IMG/VR virus record: IMGVR_UViG_3300049846_001113
Span: 1-33,931 of that record
Length of the DNA: 33,931 nucleotides
Reading direction: 5' to 3' (one strand)
Source: a virus
Under the pieces are notes generated by a model. That model was not told where the DNA came from. It searched no databases and worked only from the letters and a program-made list of their open reading frames with translations. The position numbers and the translations under genes are program-made. Each line of letters starts with the position of its first letter. The first letter of the stretch is position 1. Below are positions 23,501 through 29,844 of this stretch, in pieces.

Positions 23501-23606
23501 CAACGGCAGACCGGAAGGCGGCGCGGCGGCCTGGGTCGCACTTGGATTTGTAGCGTTTTGGGTGCTGGTGGCTGTGGCATCGTTACTTGCGGCGGTGCTG
23601 AAATGA
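23490..23606 (+). CDS. 38-aa single-span membrane protein
   Basis: A very short ORF: a polar N-terminus (MNNSNGRPEGGA) and one transmembrane helix (about 13-36, AAWVALGFVAFWVLVAVASLLAAVL). It is preceded by AAGGAAAATC, a plausible Shine-Dalgarno. Its stop overlaps the next ATG. Its size resembles phage membrane peptides that modify host membrane complexes or assist lysis control, but nothing proves a role. Confidence 0.6.
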   Translation: MNNSNGRPEGGAAAWVALGFVAFWVLVAVASLLAAVLK

Positions 23607-23791
23607 ATCCGCGTTTACAGGCCCGCAGGTTTTGGTATTCGGTTGGCTGGGTAATCATGGGCTTATTGATCGGCCTGGGCTTCGTGGGTGTTGTATCGCA
23701 GTTCGAGATTTCCGCCCGCTTTGCTGTCACGATGATCATTCTCTCGTTTATCGCGTCGATTCTGTTCTTGACGCGGGGCGGCAGGCAATGA
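23603..23791 (+). CDS. 62-aa two-span membrane protein
   Basis: ATG 23603 overlaps the previous stop (ATGA). Two hydrophobic helices (about 13-33, VGWVIMGLLIGLGFVGVVS, and about 38-56, FAVTMIILSFIASILFL) with positively charged ends (NPRLQARR, TRGGRQ). It is co-translated with the 38-aa membrane protein, suggesting a pair that may interact. Function unknown. Confidence 0.68.
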   Translation: MNPRLQARRFWYSVGWVIMGLLIGLGFVGVVSQFEISARFAVTMIILSFIASILFLTRGGRQ

Positions 23792-24153
23792 CAAGCACGA
23801 ACTACCCCCCGGAACTGGAAAAGATGGTTTTGGCTGTTATGGAAAGCCATAAGGGGCGGGAAAATTCCATCTTGCGCGGTGCGTTGTTGTGGCAGGTTTC
23901 AACAATGGGCGTCCAGACGAATGAGCGAAGTCTGCGGGAGTGTATCAAGCAGTTACGCAGGGCCGGCCATTTGATCCTTGCCATGCCTGGAGAACATGGC
24001 GGCTACTACAAAGCGGCTACCCGGCAGGAGTTTGAGGACTTTATGCGGCAGGAGTTTGGCGCAAAGATAAACGATATGCTCGAAACGAAAGCGGCCATGA
24101 CCAAGAGCGCCGAATCAACGTTCTCAGAATTGGTACAAGGTGCGTTTTTATGA
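23788..24153 (+). CDS. Winged-helix DNA-binding protein
   Basis: A 121-aa protein starting at ATG 23788, in an ATGA overlap. The core LLWQVSTMGVQTNERSLRECIKQLRRAGHLILAMPGEHGGYYKAATRQEFEDFMRQEF is a winged-helix form common in phage early regions (recognition helix followed by a GGYY wing). It may be a phage transcription or replication regulator. Confidence 0.75.
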   Translation: MTSTNYPPELEKMVLAVMESHKGRENSILRGALLWQVSTMGVQTNERSLRECIKQLRRAGHLILAMPGEHGGYYKAATRQEFEDFMRQEFGAKINDMLETKAAMTKSAESTFSELVQGAFL

Positions 24154-24365
24154 GCGCCGTAAAACTCCTGTTGTCCCTCACCCCTTTAGGCGCGATCTAT
24201 CACCTGTCCCGCCTGGAACGAGAGCGACGGCAGGCGGCCCGGAACCGGCGAGAGACGGCAATCGGCTGGAAACCGGCAGACGATGGGCGCGGCGGCTGGA
24301 CGCGGATAGAGGCAACGGACAGCCCCAGCGGTGAGATCGAATACACAAGGGCGCGTGTTTCGTAG
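24150..24365 (+). CDS. Hypothetical protein with hydrophobic N-terminus
   Basis: A 71-aa protein whose ATG overlaps the previous stop (ATGA). A hydrophobic start (SAVKLLLSLTPLGAIYHL) is followed by a strongly basic helix (RLERERRQAARNRRE) and an acidic end. It could be membrane-attached. The open frame beginning at 24140 in another phase is an arginine/proline shadow and was not chosen. Confidence 0.55.
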   Translation: MSAVKLLLSLTPLGAIYHLSRLERERRQAARNRRETAIGWKPADDGRGGWTRIEATDSPSGEIEYTRARVS

Positions 24366-24392
24366 CCCAAACAAGCATGAAAGGAATAATCA

Positions 24393-24599
24393 ATGCCCCA
24401 CAAGACTGACCATACCCTGCAAATGCGCGGCAATCGCGTACTTGTACAGCATGTCGGATACGCCGACTATGAATTTACGCATGACGAACTGGTAACGGAA
24501 ATCCCCCTGGTTGGTGAACCGCGTCGGACCGTTTTACGCCGTGCTATGGATTTTCTCGAATCGCATTTGCTCCATACCGAAGGGGCCGGCAATGAATAA
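24393..24599 (+). CDS. Hypothetical acidic protein
   Basis: A 68-aa protein with an AAAGGAAT Shine-Dalgarno before ATG 24393. It has a strand-rich start (LQMRGNRVLVQHVGYADYEFTHDELV) and a helical end (RRTVLRRAMDFLESHLL). Its stop overlaps the start of the membrane protein gene. Not recognised. Confidence 0.65.
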   Translation: MPHKTDHTLQMRGNRVLVQHVGYADYEFTHDELVTEIPLVGEPRRTVLRRAMDFLESHLLHTEGAGNE

Positions 24600-25263
24600 C
24601 AAAAGCTGGCTTGGTGAGATTTTTACACGTATTTCAGGCACGATCAACGGCGCTGAAAAATCCCTGCTTGATCTGCTGTCTGCCATTGTTCCTTATTTTG
24701 TGCCAGTTATCCCGGCATACCTGACCTACTATCACACCAAGGACCAAATGCAATTCCCGGCAGAAGTGGCGTTTACAGCCGCCTTTGTTGTGGAAGTGCT
24801 GGGTATGACTTCCATCAGTACGGCGATCCGGTTTTGGCGTAACAATCGCCGGTACAAGCAGGAAGGCCAGAAAGCGCCGTTTACGCTGGCAATCGTAACG
24901 TATGTGTTCTACCTGGTAATTGTTTTGACTGTAAACGTTCTGCTTGAATTTGACGCGGCCCAGCGCCAGCCGGTCATTATCATTGCCATTGCGCTATTCA
25001 GCCTTTTGTCTGTGCCTTCCGGCGTGTTGATTTCCATTCGTAGTGAATATGCCTCCATGTTGGAGGAGCGGCAGGAGCGCAAAGAGTCCCGCCCCGTTGG
25101 TGGTGTGCAAGTATTCCCGTTCGAGAACGAACACGCGCCAATGCTTGAAAAGGTCTGCCCCATTTGCGGAAAGACGTTCAAGACCACCAGCGCAAAGCAG
25201 GTATTTGATTCAAACGCCTGCCGCCAGCGTCACTTTCGTAACAAGTCACGCAACGCTTCGTAA
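24592..25263 (+). CDS. Four-span membrane protein with C-terminal zinc finger
   Basis: A 223-aa protein. ATG 24592 (MNNKSWLGEIF) fits better than the upstream 24511 start. Four hydrophobic helices at about 26-46, 58-78, 97-119 and 127-149. A charged cytoplasmic segment and a zinc finger-like end follow (C189-P-I-C192 ... C210-R-Q-R-H214, then basic residues). A membrane anchor plus a nucleic-acid-type zinc finger suggests a protein that might tether DNA or a regulator to the membrane. This is a possibility only; no family recognised. Confidence 0.72.
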   Translation: MNNKSWLGEIFTRISGTINGAEKSLLDLLSAIVPYFVPVIPAYLTYYHTKDQMQFPAEVAFTAAFVVEVLGMTSISTAIRFWRNNRRYKQEGQKAPFTLAIVTYVFYLVIVLTVNVLLEFDAAQRQPVIIIAIALFSLLSVPSGVLISIRSEYASMLEERQERKESRPVGGVQVFPFENEHAPMLEKVCPICGKTFKTTSAKQVFDSNACRQRHFRNKSRNAS

Positions 25264-25321
25264 CAACGGGCGTAACAGTAACGTTACGGCGTTACGGCTG
25301 TAACGTTACGGAGATTGTAAC
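25260..25321. repeat. Cluster of GTAAC/GTTAC repeats
   Basis: Eight GTAAC or GTTAC pentamers in 62 bp, including two perfect GTAACGTTAC palindromes (25278-25287 and 25300-25309) exactly 22 bp apart. It fills the gap between two genes and includes the stop codon of the first. The regular spacing suggests a binding site for a dimeric or cooperative DNA-binding protein, or a control region. Confidence 0.75.
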
Positions 25322-25325
25322 GATT

Positions 25326-25469
25326 ATGAATTATCAAGGTGTGGCCTTTTCGTTAGTTCTTATATTGTGCTTTTGCGCTGGTGTGTTGATCGGTTTCTGC
25401 CTTCCGGCTGACGGCACGATCTCATACCGGTATACGGAAATCGCCCCCGGTGAATGGGTGCTGAAATGA
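25326..25469 (+). CDS. 47-aa single-span membrane protein
   Basis: ATG 25326 just after the GTAAC cluster. One transmembrane helix (about 6-27, VAFSLVLILCFCAGVLIGFCL) containing three cysteines, then a short polar tail. The stop overlaps the next gene (ATGA). It could be a small phage membrane effector; no family known to me. Confidence 0.58.
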   Translation: MNYQGVAFSLVLILCFCAGVLIGFCLPADGTISYRYTEIAPGEWVLK

Positions 25470-25669
25470 GCCGAAGCCGGGTAGACATTGCGCGGGTAGT
25501 CGAGGAGCTAGGGCGCTTGAACGACAGGCGGCTACTAGCCAAAGAAATGAACGACCTGGCAGAGTTGGAAGCGGTGGCCCAGGAGTACGAACGCCGCCGT
25601 ATGGTTCGCATGGCAAGAGACGTAAGAATTAGTATTGATGTAAGAAAGGAAAAAAACCATCATGCCTAA
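25466..25669 (+). CDS. Hypothetical coiled-coil protein
   Basis: A 67-aa highly charged helical protein (RVDIARVVEELGRLNDRRLLAKEMNDLAELEAVAQEYERRRMVRMARD) starting at ATG 25466, overlapping the membrane gene. A coiled coil is likely. The 3' end overlaps the nuclease-like gene by 8 bp. Confidence 0.62.
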   Translation: MSRSRVDIARVVEELGRLNDRRLLAKEMNDLAELEAVAQEYERRRMVRMARDVRISIDVRKEKNHHA

Positions 25670-25949
25670 TCGCTACAACAAGGGGAACCGGGACAGTAAC
25701 GAGTCTGAAATTCGGGAAGTCCTTTACCGGCGCGGAGTGCAATACATCCAAATGCGCGAAGGGGCTGGCGCGGACCTGCTGGTGCTTACGAACCCCATGC
25801 AGTTATGGGAGGTCAAGAACCCGCAACAGCCACCCAGCAAACGCGCCTTGACGCCCGTAGAGGAGATCATGCAGGCGTATTGCGTACAGAGGGGTATCCC
25901 GTACCGCGTAATCGAAACCCCTGAACAAGCCGCCGCCGCGTTGGTGTAA
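25662..25949 (+). CDS. PD-(D/E)XK-like nuclease
   Basis: A 95-aa protein. ESEIREVLYRRGVQYIQMREGAGADLLVL...QLWEVKNP, with an acidic residue in GAD and a downstream E-V-K, matches the metal site of small VRR-NUC/restriction-fold nucleases. The C-terminal strand-helix (IPYRVIETPEQAAAAL) is also usual. It is preceded by a good Shine-Dalgarno (GAAAGGAA). Probable role: phage DNA recombination or branch resolution. The catalytic call is based on motif only. Confidence 0.68.
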   Translation: MPNRYNKGNRDSNESEIREVLYRRGVQYIQMREGAGADLLVLTNPMQLWEVKNPQQPPSKRALTPVEEIMQAYCVQRGIPYRVIETPEQAAAALV

Positions 25950-25951
25950 AC

Positions 25952-26125
25952 ATGGACCCAAACGAAGAAACCCCGGCCCCGGAATTGACCGATTCTCAGC
26001 GCCTTATGGTCGAAGAGATAACGCGCCGAATGGAGGCCATTGTACAAAAAGATTCGCATTGGCTGAAAAAGTTCTTGCGCGATATGGCGAAAACAGCGGC
26101 GGGCGTGCTAGATCGGATTATGTGA
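25952..26125 (+). CDS. Small hypothetical helical protein
   Basis: A 57-aa protein beginning 2 bp after the nuclease stop. A Pro/Glu-rich start (DPNEETPAPELT) is followed by an amphipathic helix (QRLMVEEITRRMEAIVQKDSHWLKKFLRDMAKTAAGVLDRIM). Not recognised; adjacency suggests co-expression with the nuclease. Confidence 0.55.
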   Translation: MDPNEETPAPELTDSQRLMVEEITRRMEAIVQKDSHWLKKFLRDMAKTAAGVLDRIM

Positions 26126-26129
26126 GGCC

Positions 26130-26330
26130 GTGAAAACAAAACTGCGTATTGATCTGACAGAGTACAAGCCGTATATCCAGGCGTTGCAAGACCGCCTGAA
26201 CGAAGACGGCGCGTGTAAAATGAGCATGACGGACGCGGTAAAGATTGCCATCGAAAAAGCAGTGGAAAATTTACTGCCCGATGTGAAGATAAACAAAAAG
26301 CGGAAACGGTACATTAAGATTAATTTTTAG
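26130..26330 (+). CDS. Small hypothetical protein, possible ribbon-helix-helix type
   Basis: A 66-aa basic protein with GTG start at 26130 and GAGG just upstream. The central MSMTDAVKIAIEKAVENLL could be the second and third elements of a ribbon-helix-helix fold, but the N-terminal strand is not convincing. The Lys-rich tail fits nucleic-acid binding. Function unknown. Confidence 0.55.
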   Translation: MKTKLRIDLTEYKPYIQALQDRLNEDGACKMSMTDAVKIAIEKAVENLLPDVKINKKRKRYIKINF

Positions 26331-26342
26331 ATGTACATCCTG

Positions 26343-26363
26343 CTTAACTCATAGTTCGGCGGC
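26343..26363. repeat. Cassette-boundary element 1
   Basis: CTTAACTCATAGTTCGGCGGC. Its TAAC-x-CA...GTT-x-GGCGGC layout matches elements 2 (26611-26634) and 3 (26884-26910), allowing a 2-base gap. It lies 20 bp before the first small ORF of the moron-like stretch. The core GTTCGGC departs from GTTRRRY by one base. Confidence 0.5.
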
Positions 26364-26382
26364 TTGTCCGCAAGGAGATAAA

Positions 26383-26604
26383 GTGTCAAGCAATAAGTAT
26401 ATAAAGCTGGCAGAGAAATATATGGATAATGTCGCTCGGCATTACGATCCCGTGCCGCAAGAGAGCTCCATAATTGATTTTGCAATATGGCTAGATAAGC
26501 AAGCCGCTGAACACAGCATGCAGCGGACGGGCTTCGCCTGTGACGTAGATGGCTGTAAAAAGCCTGGTGTTGTTCATCTCTGTGAAGATCATGGTTTGCA
26601 ATAG
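26383..26604 (+). CDS. Cassette ORF 1: small zinc-type protein
   Basis: A 73-aa protein with GTG start at 26383 after AAGGAG. The N-terminal part is helical and AT-rich in codon use. The end has CDVDGCKKPGVVHLCEDH, four to five Cys/His residues that could bind zinc. Composition differs from the early phage genes, suggesting recent acquisition. Unrelated to its neighbours. Confidence 0.6.
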   Translation: MSSNKYIKLAEKYMDNVARHYDPVPQESSIIDFAIWLDKQAAEHSMQRTGFACDVDGCKKPGVVHLCEDHGLQ

Positions 26605-26610
26605 CGCCCG

Positions 26611-26634
26611 CCGCTAACGCAAACCGTTAGGTGC
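26611..26634. repeat. Cassette-boundary element 2 (GTTAGGT core)
   Basis: CTAACG-CAAAC-CGTTAG inverted repeat with core GTTAGGT (26626-26632), fitting the integron GTTRRRY consensus. It is nearly identical to element 3 over TAACGCAA(A/G)CCGTT. It starts 7 bp after the preceding stop, and the next ATG follows 4 bp after its end. Confidence 0.6.
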
Positions 26635-26637
26635 TAA

Positions 26638-26892
26638 ATGAAAGTAATTTGTCCTATTTGTGAAAGAGTAATTGGCGCATATATCCCGAAAGGGGGTGAT
26701 GGTTCTGCCTATCGCCCGCGCCGTCATGGTGAATGTGAAGGTCGCTTTGAGTTGGTTGAGGAAATTTACGAAGAAGCGCACCTAACAAAGCGTGCAGCGG
26801 ACGTTTCGGCATGTCCGAGTTGCAAAGAAGTTGGTTTACGAATTGTTGATACTTGCGTTGGTTGTGGTTTCGATTACTCGAAACGCCGCTAA
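26638..26892 (+). CDS. Cassette ORF 2: double zinc-ribbon protein
   Basis: An 84-aa protein. CPIC near the start and HGEC form one Cys cluster; CPSC and CVGC form a second near the end. So probably two zinc ribbons, similar to small rubredoxin-like or transcription-linked ribbons. The stop codon falls inside boundary element 3, as gene stops often do within integron attC sites. There is no good Shine-Dalgarno before its ATG; element 2 lies directly upstream. Confidence 0.62.
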   Translation: MKVICPICERVIGAYIPKGGDGSAYRPRRHGECEGRFELVEEIYEEAHLTKRAADVSACPSCKEVGLRIVDTCVGCGFDYSKRR

Positions 26893-26910
26893 CGCAAGCC
26901 GTTGGGCGGC
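26884..26910. repeat. Cassette-boundary element 3 (GTTGGGC core)
   Basis: A GCCGCTAACG...CGTTGGGCGGC dyad, with core GTTGGGC (26901-26907) fitting GTTRRRY. It contains the stop of cassette ORF 2 (TAA 26890-26892). It is too short for a standard attC (which needs a longer hairpin), but it resembles the right-hand end of such sites. Confidence 0.6.
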
Positions 26911-26944
26911 TTCCTTGCTTGCCGAGAAGAAAGGCAAAATAAAC

Positions 26945-27214
26945 ATGATTGAAAAATTCAAGAAAGCTACAAACGAAGAAGCAGGCGATAACTGGCTTAT
27001 TTGCTGGACAGGCTCGGATGATAAAGGAAATGGCTTCAATGTCACGACCGATTGCGTCCATGCTTCCGAGTTGCACGAGTACACACGCGGCGCAGAAGGT
27101 GATGCCGATCTCATCGCTCGTTTGCTGAATTGGTATTACTTTGATCCAGACGCCGCCGAACAATGCTTGCACATGGACGCGGGCTACGCCCTTTGCAACC
27201 GCCCGCGCCAGTAA
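26945..27214 (+). CDS. Cassette ORF 3: hypothetical acidic protein
   Basis: An 89-aa protein starting at ATG 26945 (MIEKFKKATNEEAGDNWLICWTG). The longer open frame from 26792 would overlap cassette ORF 2. A strand-helix pattern with many aromatic residues and three cysteines in the second half; no motif recognised. It lies after boundary element 3. No clear fourth element follows its stop. Confidence 0.6.
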   Translation: MIEKFKKATNEEAGDNWLICWTGSDDKGNGFNVTTDCVHASELHEYTRGAEGDADLIARLLNWYYFDPDAAEQCLHMDAGYALCNRPRQ

Positions 27215-27271
27215 AGCGAACGTTGCTCGTTTATAATTTATGCGTTCTTGTAGGGAACAATAAGCAGAATA

Positions 27272-27286
27272 AAACGGTAGTATAAT
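27272..27286 (+). promoter_or_regulatory. Late-type promoter P-B (AAACGG-N3-TATAAT)
   Basis: AAACGGTAGTATAAT with TATAAT at 27281-27286, identical over 15 bases to P-A. No TTGAC lies upstream. It drives RNA module B and, if the terminator is passed, the lysis/packaging block. Confidence 0.65.
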
Positions 27287-27292
27287 TATTGA

Positions 27293-27390
27293 GACAAATC
27301 ACACCAAACGCGGATAAACCGCTTTGGGATATGCTGTTAGAAATCTAGCGGCTTCTGTGCCTGGTAACGGGCGCGGGAGCCGCGTTTTTT
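27293..27390 (+). ncRNA. Structured RNA module, copy B (upstream of lysis/packaging operon)
   Basis: Homologue of module A, colinear without gaps for 88 nt from TATAAT to the end of the 5' arm of the final hairpin. P1: CCAAACGCGG (27304-27313), loop ATAAA, CCGCTTTGG (27319-27327); nine pairs with one bulged C. Five of the nine P1 pairs differ from copy A, and all remain pairable. The invariant TAGAAATCTAGCGGCTT is at 27338-27354. The 15-bp hairpin 27348-27362/27369-27383 is kept although its inner sequence differs. After one G there are six T (27385-27390). The holin-like gene starts 25 bp later. Same interpretation as copy A. Confidence 0.8.
27348..27390 (+). terminator. Intrinsic terminator of RNA module B
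   Basis: A 15-bp stem including several U-G pairs, loop GGTAAC, then G and U6. It would block transcription from P-B into the lysis genes unless relieved. Confidence 0.75.
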
Positions 27391-27415
27391 ATTTCACCAT
27401 ACAGGAGTAAATACA

Positions 27416-27757
27416 ATGCTTGAACTATCCCCGGAAATCCTTTTTGCCGTTGCCCTTGTCGCCTCTGTTGCGGTATGGGGTATCAAGCAGTACGCCAAGA
27501 CGGGCCGCCAGATCCCGGATGCTGTTTTGACATCCGGCGTCTATGTGGTTTCGGCGGTGCTGGCGTTATTTTTCTCGCCGGTGAGTTTGCCGCCGTTCCC
27601 TGCCTTTGTGGACCTGTTTACCTTTATCCCGGCGTTGATTGCCTGGGTAGGGGCGCTTTTGGTTCCGCTTTCAGCCTTTGCCGGTTTTGCTGGATTGATC
27701 TATCAAGCGTTATTGAAACGAATTTTGGACGGCATGGCCGCCCGTTTGCGTGGATAA
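27416..27757 (+). CDS. Holin-like membrane protein
   Basis: A 113-aa protein with three or four hydrophobic segments (about 5-24, 38-56, 65-84 and possibly 85-103) and a charged C-terminus (KRILDGMAARLRG). It lies just before the lysin with one gene between, in the first position of a lysis block, and has a strong AGGAG Shine-Dalgarno. Predicted to form the membrane lesion that releases or activates the endolysin. Holins are too diverse to name the family. Confidence 0.75.
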   Translation: MLELSPEILFAVALVASVAVWGIKQYAKTGRQIPDAVLTSGVYVVSAVLALFFSPVSLPPFPAFVDLFTFIPALIAWVGALLVPLSAFAGFAGLIYQALLKRILDGMAARLRG

Positions 27758-27763
27758 CACCCT

Positions 27764-28081
27764 ATGGACTCAGGCGTCATTATTGCCCTCATTACGGCAG
27801 GGGCCACCATTGCAGCAAGCCTGATAGCGTTTCACGCAGGGCGGGCGGGGCGTGTTGCCCAGAACGCGGATACCCTGATTGACCTACAGAACCAAACGCA
27901 GAAGTTTTCAAATGAGTTGATAGAAGTAAAGAAACAACTGGACAGTTTCAACCATAAAAACTCTGTGCTTTGGAAGTACGTTTACGCATTGGTCGAACAG
28001 CTTCGCACAAATGATATTGTGCCTGTCCCGCCGCCCTCTGAATTGGAAACAGACCCGAAACTGATTGCATTGATCCGTTAG
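27764..28081 (+). CDS. TM-anchored coiled-coil lysis accessory protein
   Basis: A 105-aa protein. One N-terminal membrane helix (about 4-24, GVIIALITAGATIAASLIAF). Then a long coiled coil (about 35-65, ADTLIDLQNQTQKFSNELIEVKKQLDSF), an aromatic helix and a Pro-rich end. It sits between holin and endolysin, like antiholins or haemolysin-XhlA-type lysis factors (XhlA has its TM at the other end). Its stop overlaps the lysin GTG start (TAGTG). Confidence 0.7.
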   Translation: MDSGVIIALITAGATIAASLIAFHAGRAGRVAQNADTLIDLQNQTQKFSNELIEVKKQLDSFNHKNSVLWKYVYALVEQLRTNDIVPVPPPSELETDPKLIALIR

Positions 28082-29844
28082 TGAAAAACATCCTTACATC
28101 CCCCCGGCTATATTGGCTATGGCGCATAGGCTGGTTAGAGCGTGCGTTCTTTTACGCTTGCCGGGCGCTGGATAGCGGGCGCGGAACAGCGCGGGCGTTT
28201 TTGGAACTGTGGCAGGGCTTTGATATATCCTATTATCAAGGCGCTGTAAACTTTGCCAAAATGCTGGCGTATGGGGCGCGGTTTCTGGTTTTGCGGGTGG
28301 TGTATGCTGCTAAAAAGGATGTGCGCTTTGAGGAGTACATAACGGCGGCCTTTGGCCTGTTACCGTTATCAGTATATTCTTTTTACGACCCAGCCGTAGC
28401 GCCACAAACTCAGGCTAATGCGGTAATCGACGCCCTGCAACCGCATAAGGGCAAGTTCCGGCGCGTGTGGCTGGATTTTGAATTTTGGTGGAGTGGCGCA
28501 TATAGTGACCCGAAGTGGTGGAAAGTCTACCGGGATACGATAGAAGCGGCGGGATATGCAACAGGAATATACACCCGTGCTACCTGGTGGGATTCGCGGG
28601 TAGGCATTTACGCGGCGGAGTTTGCGACCCGTCCATTATGGGCGGCGCAATACTCATCCGCCTTGACGTTGATCCCTAAAGGCTGGAAAGCGGCAATGAT
28701 ATGGCAGGACAGGGTACTAACCAACGGGCCACAGGTAGGGGTATCTTCGCCGGAATTAGATCACAACCTATGGAACGCTGACTTTGACTTTTCAGCCGAA
28801 TGGAACACAGCAGGCCCGGCAATAGTCATACCGAACGGCTACACACAGATCCGGCGCTTTAGTAGTGATGTCCATATCGTGAAAACAGCGACATTCACGC
28901 GGGCGCATGTGACCAACACGGGCGGCGCATTGCGTACCGTGTCCAGTGTGGCAGGCGGCGCGGCGTATGCGATCAACGTAGACGGATGGGATAAGAGCAA
29001 GCCCGCCCCGTTCGTTCCGTTGTCCGTGGCTTGTAGTGACGGGAACCTTTACCAACCCATACAGTTTGACTTTAGGCCGTTGTTCAACATTCGCCCAGAT
29101 GGTTGGATTGAAATAGGGCACTCAGGGTTTTCAGGTTCAGACCTGTACAACGCCGGAAGCGGTACGCGGTATTTGGTCAAGGCCGGGAATAACGCGTTTG
29201 ACGGCAGTACGGACCCGGAGCATATAACAGAGCGCAATCCCCGGAGCGCACTAGGGTACACGGCAAACAGAGCCTTGATTCTCATGGTGGTAGACGGGCG
29301 GAGCGCGTCAAGCGCCGGGGTAACGTTGCACGAATTGGCGGAACTGATGAAACAGGCGGGCGCTGAATGGGCGCTTGAACTGGACGGCGGCGGCTCTTCC
29401 GCGTTGTGGGTCAAGGACCGCATTGTAAACAGGCCCAGCGACCCAACCGGAGAGCGGGCGGTAGTCAATCATTTATTGATCTATGAGGCAAATATGGCAA
29501 ACGGAACAGCACGCGAAAAGCTAGGGAATACTTCAACCGTTCGGAGCCTGCCCACTCGTTACGGGGCAAAGCTGGGGAGCGTGAATCCATATACCACGGT
29601 TGAATTTACGGAGATCGTACCGGCCCAGATCGGCGGGACGGCAGACAACCCGGCAGACAAGTGGCTGAAACTGGCTAGTGGCGGGTATGTGAATTACATC
29701 TTGAACGGTGCGGAGTATTACACGGTCTTGACGCAACCGACCCCGGAAACCCCGCCCGCCGTGCCTGATGGGATTGAGGTCAAGATCACTGAGAACGGCG
29801 TAACCAAGACGTACAGGACAGACGGCAAGGTAGTGGTTTCCTAA
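28081..29844 (+). CDS. Endolysin: GH25 muramidase + NAGPA domain + SH3-like end
   Basis: A 587-aa protein starting at GTG 28081. Residues about 44-235 form a GH25 lysozyme domain: GFDIS (D48), VWLDFEF (D132, E134), IYTRATWW and DHNLWNADFDF. Residues about 290-470 are a phosphodiester glycosidase (NAGPA-like) domain: NRALILMVVDGRSASSAGVTLHELAELMKQAGAEWALELDGGGSSALW and ERAVVNHLLIY. Residues about 475-550 look like an SH3-type wall-binding part. GH25 cuts the MurNAc-GlcNAc bond; the NAGPA domain likely acts on a sugar phosphodiester, perhaps of the wall. No signal peptide is clear, so holin-dependent export is expected. Confidence 0.9.
   Translation: MKNILTSPRLYWLWRIGWLERAFFYACRALDSGRGTARAFLELWQGFDISYYQGAVNFAKMLAYGARFLVLRVVYAAKKDVRFEEYITAAFGLLPLSVYSFYDPAVAPQTQANAVIDALQPHKGKFRRVWLDFEFWWSGAYSDPKWWKVYRDTIEAAGYATGIYTRATWWDSRVGIYAAEFATRPLWAAQYSSALTLIPKGWKAAMIWQDRVLTNGPQVGVSSPELDHNLWNADFDFSAEWNTAGPAIVIPNGYTQIRRFSSDVHIVKTATFTRAHVTNTGGALRTVSSVAGGAAYAINVDGWDKSKPAPFVPLSVACSDGNLYQPIQFDFRPLFNIRPDGWIEIGHSGFSGSDLYNAGSGTRYLVKAGNNAFDGSTDPEHITERNPRSALGYTANRALILMVVDGRSASSAGVTLHELAELMKQAGAEWALELDGGGSSALWVKDRIVNRPSDPTGERAVVNHLLIYEANMANGTAREKLGNTSTVRSLPTRYGAKLGSVNPYTTVEFTEIVPAQIGGTADNPADKWLKLASGGYVNYILNGAEYYTVLTQPTPETPPAVPDGIEVKITENGVTKTYRTDGKVVVS

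Noticed and set aside
24140-24334. 64-aa plus-strand frame at 24140
   Set aside because: The overlapping 24150 frame begins with a coupled ATGA and gives a more normal protein; this one is Arg/Pro-rich shadow sequence.
26343-26910. Full-length attC sites of an integron
   Set aside because: The elements are only about 20-27 bp, lack the long imperfect hairpin and left-hand site, and no tyrosine integron integrase is present; only a cassette-like resemblance is claimed.
27475-27882. 135-aa plus-strand open frame overlapping the holin-like gene
   Set aside because: The holin frame has a strong Shine-Dalgarno and regular membrane helices; this one is Gly/Cys-rich and spans the next gene start.
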